Source: Planctomycetaceae bacterium (GTDB lineage: Bacteria; Planctomycetota; Planctomycetia; Pirellulales; Thermoguttaceae). Taken from it: 24,121 nt of DNA. Where the stretch lies: the NCBI GenBank assembly GCA_015062085.1, contig SUVI01000040.1, positions 1-24,121 on the forward strand. The letters are read 5' to 3'. The notes beneath the pieces were generated by a model, which saw only the letters and a list, made by a program, of their open reading frames with translations, was not told the DNA's origin and searched no databases. Below, piece by piece: positions 6,853-13,539 of the stretch (within the stretch, counting starts at the first letter, position 1; each line of letters starts with the position of its first letter). The translations under genes were made by a program, and so were the position numbers.

Positions 6853-7764
6853 ATGGCAGATCTGCTTATCGTAGGTTCATTTGCATTCGACACGATCAAC
6901 ACACAGACCGCCCGCCGGGAAAATGTTCTTGGCGGGACGGGTTCTCATGCGTCCTACGGCGCTTCTTTTTTCACGAAGGTCTACGCTTCCGGCATCGTTG
7001 GCGGCGAGGACTGGCGGAGTGAAGATTCGGAGATGCTCAAGGCGCACAATATCGACATCGAGAATCTCCAGATCGTTCCCGGTCAGAAGACGACAGCGTG
7101 GGAAGCGGTCTATGAGGCGGACATGAACAATCGGTCAACGCTTTCTTTCGAGCCGAACTGCTGCGTTGCGTTTCATCCGAACCTGACGTCCGACGCCCGC
7201 AAGTGCCCGTACATTTTCCTTGCGAACAACTCGCCGGAATCGCAGATGGAAGTCATCGAGGAATGCGAGGAACCGAAACTGATCGTCGCGGATACGATGG
7301 ACTACTACATCAACGGTTCGCGTCCTGCGCTGGAAACGCTTCTTCGCAAGGTGGACGGTCTGATCCTCAACGACAGCGAGGCGCAGCTTCTCGCCGGCAA
7401 GCAGGATCTTTTCGAGTGCGGCGACATCATTCGCAAAATGGGGCCGCGTTTCGTCATCATCAAGAAAGGCGCGCATGGCTGCATTTTCCTCGGCGAAGAT
7501 GATCAGGTGTGCGTTTTCCCGGCATATCCGTCCCGCAAGGTCATCGAACCGACCGGAGCCGGAGACTGTTTCGCGGGTTCTTTCATGGGGTATCTTGCTT
7601 CGAAAGACTGTGCGGATCTCCAGACGATCAAGGAAGCTCTCATTTACGCGACCGTGACGGCCAGCTTTACGATCGAAGATTTTAGTTTCGATGCACTGAA
7701 ACGCTGCACGCGCGAAGACATCGACAAACGGTTCGCTTTCATGCGCGAGATGCTGAATTTCTAG
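6853..7764 (+). CDS. PfkB-family carbohydrate kinase
   Basis: This ribokinase-fold enzyme phosphorylates a sugar or nucleoside with ATP in the cytoplasm. The 303 residues match the family's usual size. The N-terminus MADLLIVGSFAFDTI is the first strand, GGTGSHASYGASFF (near residues 27-40) is the substrate-side glycine motif, LILNDSEAQLLAG is the family's central 'NxxE' segment, and PTGAGDCFAGSFMGYL (from 233) is the second PfkB signature with the catalytic base at Asp238. The open frame extends far upstream, but I chose the ATG at 6853 because the protein begins canonically there and AGGA at 6842-6845 is a proper ribosome site. The substrate cannot be read from the sequence. A strong promoter lies upstream and a terminator right after, so it is probably a single-gene unit. 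Confidence 0.92.
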   Translation: MADLLIVGSFAFDTINTQTARRENVLGGTGSHASYGASFFTKVYASGIVGGEDWRSEDSEMLKAHNIDIENLQIVPGQKTTAWEAVYEADMNNRSTLSFEPNCCVAFHPNLTSDARKCPYIFLANNSPESQMEVIEECEEPKLIVADTMDYYINGSRPALETLLRKVDGLILNDSEAQLLAGKQDLFECGDIIRKMGPRFVIIKKGAHGCIFLGEDDQVCVFPAYPSRKVIEPTGAGDCFAGSFMGYLASKDCADLQTIKEALIYATVTASFTIEDFSFDALKRCTREDIDKRFAFMREMLNF

Positions 7765-7799
7765 AGCACCTGACCGTTTGCTGAAATTTCCATCACGGG

Positions 7800-7828
7800 A
7801 CGCCGTTCTTTTCGGGACGGCGTTTTTT
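7800..7828 (+). terminator. Intrinsic terminator of the PfkB gene
   Basis: ACGCCGT (7800-7806) pairs with ACGGCGT (7817-7823) around a ten-base loop and runs into six T residues (7823-7828), 36 nt after the stop. Confidence 0.9.
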
Positions 7829-7856
7829 AGCATTTCTCGTAAATGTCCGGCGGTCC

Positions 7857-7885
7857 TTGACAAAAAAGTTCCCCCATAGTATAAT
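7857..7885 (+). promoter_or_regulatory. Perfect sigma-70 promoter of the nucleoside hydrolase gene
   Basis: TTGACA (7857-7862), exactly 17 bp, then TATAAT (7880-7885) match the consensus at all twelve positions. Transcription should start near 7892. Confidence 0.88.
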
Positions 7886-7913
7886 TGACGAAAACCCGCC
7901 ATTCCTAGACCTT

Positions 7914-7945
7914 TTTTCACATTTTCACATTTTCACATTTTCGCA
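7914..7945 (+). repeat. 8-bp tandem repeat in the leader of the nucleoside hydrolase gene
   Basis: Three perfect copies of TTTTCACA and a fourth, TTTTCGCA, fill the leader between the promoter and the AAGGAG ribosome site (7945-7950). The unit is not a multiple of three, which suits a non-coding leader. Slippage here would change leader length. Confidence 0.85.
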
Positions 7946-7955
7946 AGGAGATCCG

Positions 7956-9038
7956 ATGCCTGCCGTTCATTTTCGCAGATCCATTCTTTTTTCGCTTTTG
8001 GTACTTTTGGCGTTTGGGAGCGCAGTTTCTGTTTCGGCGGAAGATTGGCTCGACGTTCGTGACACTCCGAACGACGCGGTTCCCGTTATTTTCGATACGG
8101 ACATCGGCGGGGATATTGACGACGCATTCGCGCTTGGGATCCTGCATCAAATGGAAGCTCGCGGGAAATGCAAGATCCTTGCCGTCACGGTCTCACGCTG
8201 CCGCGGGAATTCCGGAGATTATGTTTGCGCCTTCAACGCGAATTTCGGCCGGCCGGACATTCCGGTCGCTGCGAATCTGACAAATCCGATCAACGAACGG
8301 GGACGCTATTCGAATCAGACGCTCGCACTGAAAAACGCGGACGGTGCCCCGCGCTATCCTGTGCCCGAATACACGCTGCACGAACCGACGTACCTTCTTC
8401 GCAAGGTCCTGGCGAATGCGAAAGATCATTCCGTCGTTCTGATCCAGGTCGGTGAGTCGACCAATACGGCAGCCTTTCTCGATTCTCCTCCGGATGAGCT
8501 TTCACCGCTGACGGGACGCGAGCTTGCCGCACGGAAAGTCCGCCTTCTCTCCGTGATGGGAGGCGCTTTCGGAACGCAGGATCCCCGTTGGGATGAACAC
8601 CGCGAGCACAATATCATCATGGACCTGCCGGCCGCAAAAAAACTCGTTGCAGAATGGCCCGGCGAGATCGTCTTCAGCGGGTACGAGACTGGGGACGCGA
8701 TCCGTCTTTCTGTTTGCGGACTTCAGAATGACCTTCTGAAACCGTCTCCTAATCTTCTTTGGGATTCTTATTGCGAGTGGTGCCGATCCTGCGGCATGAA
8801 GCGCCCCGATCATCCACGTCCGAGCTGGGACCTGACGAGCTGCCTGTTTGTACTGCGTCCTGAAAAAGAACGCGGATACTATACTCTGACGCCTCCGGGA
8901 ACTGTGACGGTCCTGGATTGCGGGAGGACGCGCTTTACTCCGTCTAAAAACGGAAAACATCGTGTTTTCATTACTTCGTCGGAACAGAATGTTCGGGTAC
9001 AGGAGGCCTTCGTCAATCTCATCGGTGAACGTCACTGA
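7956..9038 (+). CDS. Exported inosine/uridine-preferring nucleoside hydrolase-like protein
   Basis: Nucleoside hydrolases cleave the N-glycosidic bond of ribonucleosides using a bound calcium ion. After a signal peptide (residues about 1-27, core ILFSLLVLLAFGSAVSVSA), the family signature appears as FDTDIGGDIDDAFAL, with Asp47, Asp49, Asp53, Asp55 and Asp56 forming the calcium and catalytic cluster. Further family segments are VLIQVGESTNTAAFL, SVMGGAFG and, near the C-terminus, RPSWDLTSCLFVLRP, where many relatives have the metal-binding Asp after Trp. The length of 360 residues is normal once the signal is allowed for. The ATG at 7956 follows AAGGAG at six bases. Export points to periplasmic salvage of nucleosides or a related glycoside. 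There is no terminator before the next gene, so the two may be cotranscribed. Confidence 0.9.
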   Translation: MPAVHFRRSILFSLLVLLAFGSAVSVSAEDWLDVRDTPNDAVPVIFDTDIGGDIDDAFALGILHQMEARGKCKILAVTVSRCRGNSGDYVCAFNANFGRPDIPVAANLTNPINERGRYSNQTLALKNADGAPRYPVPEYTLHEPTYLLRKVLANAKDHSVVLIQVGESTNTAAFLDSPPDELSPLTGRELAARKVRLLSVMGGAFGTQDPRWDEHREHNIIMDLPAAKKLVAEWPGEIVFSGYETGDAIRLSVCGLQNDLLKPSPNLLWDSYCEWCRSCGMKRPDHPRPSWDLTSCLFVLRPEKERGYYTLTPPGTVTVLDCGRTRFTPSKNGKHRVFITSSEQNVRVQEAFVNLIGERH

Positions 9039-9079
9039 GCGGAATGTGAATTTAGACTTTCAGCAGAAAAAAGGAGGCT

Positions 9080-9148
9080 ATGTGGAGCCGCCAGCGTGCA
9101 GATGTGCGCTGGTGCTGCATCGCTTGTCGGAAACGAGTAAAGAGGTGA
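9080..9148 (+). other. Short frame with strong ribosome site, stopped in frame just before the PEP-CTERM gene
   Basis: GGAGG at 9073-9077 is followed by an ATG at 9080 and 22 codons (MWSRQRADVRWCCIACRKRV...) ending at TGA 9146-9148. The frame is the same as that of the following PEP-CTERM coding region, which begins at the very next codon (GTG 9149). A 9-bp stem (9091-9112, CCAGCGTGC with GTGCGCTGG, two G-T pairs) lies inside. The peptide is not a signal peptide. It could be an upstream coupling peptide, or the scar of the deletion that removed the start of the next gene. Confidence 0.4.
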
Positions 9149-10405
9149 GTGTGTTGGAATGGTGTGGAATATATAAAATTGACGGGAAACTTTGGGCAGA
9201 CAGTTGGCGGCGGTGACCGCGTCGGGATCGCAGACCTTCAGTTCAACCGCACGAACACGATCGAAACGTATACCCCCTCATCCGCAACGGCGAATAACGC
9301 GATCGGTAACATGCCGGCAACCAACCTTCTGGACGGAAACATCTCCACCCAGTGGTGCACGAACTGGGCGCAGGGAGGGGATATTCGGGATTACTATCAT
9401 GACGGCAAATATGCGGATCCGGAACTGACATTTACGTTCAGCGAAGCGAAAAACCTTTCCAGCATCACCGTCACGCCTTACAACGTAACCGGCAACTCAG
9501 GGAAGGATTTCAATCTGAAGTTCTACGACGCGGCAGGAAACCAGATCGCGGTAGAAGATGAGTCGCTCTACTCCTTCAAAATGGTCACGTACCGCCAGGA
9601 TGTCCCTTCTCTTTTCACTTTCCCGGAAGTGAAAGGCGCGGCAAAAGTTGTCATGACGATCACGGACAACTTTAGAGGTGACTACGACAGGTGGGGCGGA
9701 GACTACGACCACAACCGAAAATATGACAACGACGGCGGTGATCGGGTCGGACTTTCGGAAGTTTCTTTCGGCAATCATCCCTATACGGGCGGTCCGACCT
9801 GGCAGACGAGCTACAATACGCCGATGGAAGGACTGAATGTTATTCGTCCGGATGGAGTTTCCATCAAATATCCGTCTGGATCCTCGGTTGGAGGTCTCAT
9901 TACGGGAAGCGGATATTCCCGCGGCGGAGCGTGGTATTCGGATCAGAATGGTTCGGATTTCTTCGGAACGGACACGACGAAAGCCGCGCCGGTCCTGACT
10001 TTCACGAATGACGAACTGGAACTGGTCGACGGCTTCCTTTACTGGGGGTACGGCTCCGAAAACGCAGGAAACGGCATGACCGCGTTTACGCTTTCGCTTT
10101 ACGATGGTGAGGAACTCGTTCTTTCCGATTACTATCGTGTTGATGCCGCGATTTCGGAAGATGACTACGCCAGTTTCATGTTTGATGAGTCGGTTGCTTT
10201 CGATAAGGCCGTTCTGATCCCGATGGATAATGCGTTCAAGTACTTCAATTACGCAGGACACGGCGGAGACCGGGTCGGATTTTCGGGACTTGCGTTCTAT
10301 CAGGATCCGTCAAAGGTTCCGGAACCAGCGGCGTGGGTGCTGATGCTCACAGGGGTATTCGGTCTCCTGACGCTTCGTAATCGAAAACGGACGCAGAAAG
10401 CGTAA
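9149..10405 (+). pseudogene. PEP-CTERM anchored modular protein, 5'-truncated
   Basis: The C-terminus VPEPAAWVLMLTGVFGLLTL followed by RNRKRTQKA is a textbook PEP-CTERM signal (PEP motif, hydrophobic helix, basic tail) that targets secreted proteins to an exosortase. The body consists of modules ending in GGDRVG at residues 21-26, 196-201 and 372-377, a regular spacing of 175-176. The second and third modules are complete and look like discoidin-type or other beta-sandwich binding domains (LLDGNISTQWCTNW, PELTFTFSEAKNLSSITVTP). The first module is reduced to its last 20 or so residues, and there is no signal peptide, which an exosortase substrate needs. The only start candidates are the GTG at 9149, overlapping a short GAGGTG site, and the upstream ATG at 9080 cut off by TGA. 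I therefore read it as decapitated by deletion or rearrangement. The remaining frame is intact, so the event may be recent. Confidence 0.75.
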
Positions 10406-10425
10406 GACGAGAGAGTTGCTCAGAA

Positions 10426-10454
10426 AACGGCGTCGGAAAAAACGCCGTTTTTTT
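10426..10454 (+). terminator. Intrinsic terminator after the PEP-CTERM gene
   Basis: AACGGCGT (10426-10433) pairs with ACGCCGTT (10442-10449) and is followed by a T-run to 10454. It lies 20 nt past the stop and probably ends the nucleoside hydrolase/PEP-CTERM transcript. Confidence 0.9.
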
Positions 10455-10491
10455 GTATTCGCAAGTGGCAGAGAAATGGTCTGAAGGACAC

Positions 10492-10522
10492 AAAAAAATC
10501 CCCAACCGCATAGGCTGGGGAT
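10492..10522 (-). terminator. Intrinsic terminator of the TIM-barrel gene
   Basis: On the minus strand ATCCCCAGCC pairs with GGTTGGGGAT around a TATGC loop (10498-10522) and is followed by seven T residues (complement of 10492-10498). Plus-strand T residues at 10525-10530 could make it bidirectional. Confidence 0.88.
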
Positions 10523-10562
10523 CCTTTTTTCACTTTGCTTTGGAAAGTAAAAGATATTTCAC

Positions 10563-11507
10563 TCAGATGACGGCCAGTTCGTATTCCTTCTTGAGGAACG
10601 CGAGGGCTTTCGGAATTTCGACTTCACGATCGCCGCGGACACCGCATTCAAAGGAGCACGGTCCCGTGTATCCGATGTACTTCAGACCGCGGAAACCTTC
10701 GACGAAACGGCTTTTGTTCTGGCCCGGGATAGTACGGCGCGGGTCGGAAACACCGCCGGCAAGGTGAACGTGGGTCAGGAGTTTGCCGCCGGAGATGAAC
10801 GCGCCCATCATGTCCGTCTCTTCGATGCTCATGTGGTAGAAGTCGCCCATGACGGACATTCCGCATTTTTTCTCGGAGCGTTCGTTGATGTCGCGGGCGA
10901 TCGCGGCACCGTCGGCGACCTGACGGAGGAAGTACGCTTCACCTCGGTTAAGAGGCTCAAACGTAATGTGCGTTCCGCAATCGGCGGCGAAGTCGGCAAG
11001 AGCCGGGAAGTCGTCAAGCAGCATTTTACGCATTTCCTGATTCGTCAGCGGACTCTGGCCATTGAACGCCGGAACGTAAATGACACCCGTGCAGCCGATG
11101 ATGCCGGCACCTTCCAGAGCGCGTTTCAGAGCGTCGGTACCGCGCTGTTTGCGATCTTTGTCGAAACTCATCAGATCGCCGCCGTGCGAACCCCAGCAGA
11201 CTGCGGACGGAATGAGTCCGGTGTCGTCGAGGAGTTTTTTGTAGTATTTCGCGCGTTCCGGGTCTTCCACATCGCGGCCGAATTCGACGGCTTCGATGCC
11301 CCAGGCTTTCATTTTCGCAAATTTTTCTTCTGTCGAGTTCCCTGGAATGATTCCGAGCTGAGAACCGAGGCAGAGGCGGGCTTTTGCGGTCTGGTTCGCG
11401 CTTTTACCGTCCCACGTGCTGTCGGTCACTTCGGCTTTCAGTTCGATATTCGTCATGGCGACTGCTGCGGCAGCGGCGCCGGCAGCCAGAAATTCACGTC
11501 GTTTCAT
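10563..11507 (-). CDS. Tat-exported sugar phosphate isomerase/epimerase-like TIM barrel
   Basis: This is a xylose-isomerase-like TIM barrel (AP endonuclease 2 superfamily) of 314 residues. The N-terminus MKRREFLAAGAAAAAVAMT is a twin-arginine type signal (RREFL then an Ala-rich helix), so the folded, metal-loaded enzyme is probably exported. The usual divalent-metal ligands are all visible: Glu184 (FEPLNRGE), Asp222 with His225 (GDFYHM), His248 (THVHLAGG) and Glu287 (FECGV). Relatives isomerise or epimerise sugars, inositols or hydroxypyruvate; the substrate here cannot be told. The ATG at 11507 has AGGAG ten bases upstream. A TTGATT/TAAAAT promoter and a terminator frame it as a single-gene unit. 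The signal is a little short of the full Tat consensus, since it lacks a Ser/Thr before the Arg pair. Confidence 0.88.
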   Translation of the reverse strand: MKRREFLAAGAAAAAVAMTNIELKAEVTDSTWDGKSANQTAKARLCLGSQLGIIPGNSTEEKFAKMKAWGIEAVEFGRDVEDPERAKYYKKLLDDTGLIPSAVCWGSHGGDLMSFDKDRKQRGTDALKRALEGAGIIGCTGVIYVPAFNGQSPLTNQEMRKMLLDDFPALADFAADCGTHITFEPLNRGEAYFLRQVADGAAIARDINERSEKKCGMSVMGDFYHMSIEETDMMGAFISGGKLLTHVHLAGGVSDPRRTIPGQNKSRFVEGFRGLKYIGYTGPCSFECGVRGDREVEIPKALAFLKKEYELAVI

Positions 11508-11877
11508 TCGTTTTTTACTCCTGAAAAAAAAAGGTAAGTTGGCGGGTAAACGGGCATTGGATCCCTTACATCTATTATTTTACTCTACCCTGCCAAAAAA
11601 ATCAACCGGGAATACCTCCTTTTTTTCAAAAAACATCAAAATTTCGTGTTCACCGGCGGATCCTGCCGTGAGATACTGTTCGATGCTGTTCGAGTGCAAA
11701 TTTTTATGAAACGGATCGGCGCGCTTCTTGCGGGGGCGGCAAAAAGTCTCGAATTTTAAGCAAATGTGCGAGTTTTTTAAATTTTAGGAGTTTTTTTATC
11801 CGAAATCAAAAAAAGACGGACCGGTATGTTTCCGGTCAGGGATTTTTGTCTGAAATTTTGACCTTAGGGTAAATGAT
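11508..11877. other. Divergent AT-rich intergenic region
   Basis: This 370-bp gap lies between the TIM-barrel gene (minus) and the alkaline phosphatase gene (plus). It contains the minus promoter at 11577-11605, long A/T runs and a hairpin at 11819-11837 (GACCGG, 7-base loop, CCGGTC) 40 nt before the phosphatase start. I find no plus-strand promoter better than chance and no gene. A 17-codon frame at 11707 (MKRIGALLAG...) has no ribosome site. Confidence 0.55.
11577..11605 (-). promoter_or_regulatory. Sigma-70 promoter of the TIM-barrel gene
   Basis: TTGATT (complement of 11600-11605), 17 bp and TAAAAT (complement of 11577-11582) match the consensus well on the minus strand. The leader would be about 65 nt. 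Confidence 0.7.
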
Positions 11878-13518
11878 ATGCGCTCCAGATTTTCGTGGAT
11901 GATGTTTTGGCTTCTCGGTGCCGCGGTGCTTTGGCTCGTGCCGGGGTGTGCGAAGGATGAAGAAGGTACTTTGACTGAAATTCATGTTTCGCAGGACTCC
12001 GCAGACGAGGAAGAGTTCATCACGATCGACCTCACGGCTCCCGGCGGACCTGCAGAAATCGCAGAGACGGAAGAAATCTCGAACGCGGAAGAGATCGCGA
12101 ACGCGGAAGAGATCGCGAACGCGGGCGGTGAGGGCATTTCCGGGATGGAAACGGTCTCTTTCGAAGAAGCGGAACTTCCGGAGGAAACTGCAGAAACTCC
12201 GGTTTATGCGGATCCGAAAAAGAAAAACGTGATCCTCATGATCGCTGACGGCGCCGGTTTCGGGTCGTTTTACTGTGCTGCAGATCACCTCACTGGAAGT
12301 CCCACGGGCTGCGCGTACCAAAAGGAGCCGTGGAAAATGGTCTCTATGGCGACGTTCCATAAAAAAAGTTTCTACGACCCTGCGCAGGATTGGGAGGATT
12401 TCAAGGAATTGGACGTTCCGTTCTACGAAAAAGAGCCGGCGTTCATTCCCCCGGATTCCGCGTCGACCGGCACGGCGATGATGACTGGCGTGAAGACTCG
12501 AAATGGACGTGTGGGGATCGGACCCGCAGATGAGCGGCTTGAGACGATCGCGGAGATCTTCACGAAAAACGGACGCAGGACCGGGGCCGTCACTTCCTTC
12601 CAGATCGCCAGCGCGACGATGGCTGCTGCCGCGGCTCATGATGTTGAGCGAAAGAACGGACAGAAAATGTTCGCGGAGATGCTCAACGGCGGGAATCTGA
12701 ACGTCATCATCGGTGCCGCGCATCCGGAATTCGACGACGACGCGCAGCCGCAGGCTCCTGCTTTCGGACGTTACGGACCCTCGGAGGAACTTTGGGGAAA
12801 GATCCGTGCCGGTGAACTGCCGGAAGGGTGGATCTTTGCCGAAGAGCGTGCCGAGATACGCGGATTTGCCGAAGCGACGCCGGATAAAAATGGCGTGAAA
12901 CTTCCGGAAAATCTTCTCGTGATCACGCAGACCGCCAACTCCTTCCAGTGTCACCGAAAGATCGGCGCTCCATTTCTCGCAGCCTCGCCAACGCTGGCGG
13001 AAGCGTCTCTCGCGGCACTGAACGTCCTGGCGGGAACCAAGTCGGACGGTTTCTTTCTCTTGGTGGAAGGCGGTGCCGTTGACGCTGCGAATGATGCGAA
13101 TGACCTTGGGCGCTGCATCGAAGAGATGACGGATTTCAATGCGGCCGTGGAAGCTGTCTGCCGGTGGGTGGAAACGTACTCTTCCTGGGAAGAAACTCTC
13201 GTTATCGTGACCTCCGACCACGATAACGGCGCAATTTACGGTCCGGAAACCGGGAGCGACGCACTTCCCTCCTCTGCTCCGATCTATCGCGGAAAAGGAC
13301 AGCTCCCGCACGCACGCTACTACGCGACGGACCATACGAAACAGCTCGTGCCGCTTTACGCACGCGGACCAGGAGCGGAACTCCTCGAGGAACTGCTTGT
13401 GGGGAAGGACGAAAAAATGGGCGCGTACTGGAATTACGACGGACGCTACCTCGACAATACGTCAGTCTTCCGCGTCATGATGCACGGTATCCCAGTGCGG
13501 GGACCCGGTGTGAAATGA
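11878..13518 (+). CDS. Lipoprotein alkaline phosphatase (PhoA-type superfamily)
   Basis: This enzyme hydrolyses phosphate monoesters outside the cytoplasm. A lipoprotein signal ends near WLVPGC (Cys24), followed by about 85 acidic, low-complexity residues with short NAEEIA repeats that probably tether the catalytic domain. Catalytic features are Asp124 in NVILMIADGAGF, the nucleophile Ser194 in PPDSASTGTAMMTG, Glu397 in LLVEGGAVD, Asp402, Asp447 and His448 in TSDHDNG, and His486 in DHT followed by VPLYARGPGA. The usual metal-binding His four residues after Asp402 is Asp406 here (VDAANDAND where relatives have a His). The total of 546 residues is typical for the larger bacterial forms. The ribosome site (TTAGGG) is weak. 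The gene converges with the DnaA-like gene, 21 bp apart, with no clear terminator between them. Confidence 0.9.
   Translation: MRSRFSWMMFWLLGAAVLWLVPGCAKDEEGTLTEIHVSQDSADEEEFITIDLTAPGGPAEIAETEEISNAEEIANAEEIANAGGEGISGMETVSFEEAELPEETAETPVYADPKKKNVILMIADGAGFGSFYCAADHLTGSPTGCAYQKEPWKMVSMATFHKKSFYDPAQDWEDFKELDVPFYEKEPAFIPPDSASTGTAMMTGVKTRNGRVGIGPADERLETIAEIFTKNGRRTGAVTSFQIASATMAAAAAHDVERKNGQKMFAEMLNGGNLNVIIGAAHPEFDDDAQPQAPAFGRYGPSEELWGKIRAGELPEGWIFAEERAEIRGFAEATPDKNGVKLPENLLVITQTANSFQCHRKIGAPFLAASPTLAEASLAALNVLAGTKSDGFFLLVEGGAVDAANDANDLGRCIEEMTDFNAAVEAVCRWVETYSSWEETLVIVTSDHDNGAIYGPETGSDALPSSAPIYRGKGQLPHARYYATDHTKQLVPLYARGPGAELLEELLVGKDEKMGAYWNYDGRYLDNTSVFRVMMHGIPVRGPGVK
12078..12125 (+). repeat. 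Short 18-bp in-frame repeat in the phosphatase linker
   Basis: Two perfect copies and partial copies on either side of an 18-bp unit (AACGCGGAAGAGATCGCG) encode NAEEIA in the acidic linker behind the lipobox. Confidence 0.8.
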
Positions 13519-13539
13519 ACCGAAAGAAAGCGGGATAGG

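Noticed and set aside
11819..11837. Hairpin GACCGG...CCGGTC as terminator
   Set aside because: In the plus direction it has no T-run and lies in a leader; in the minus direction the T-run starts four bases after the stem, but no minus-strand gene ends there.
11836..13335. 499-codon minus-strand frame opposite the alkaline phosphatase
   Set aside because: It is Arg/Phe/His-rich, has no family motif, and is fully covered by a gene with an intact active site on the other strand.
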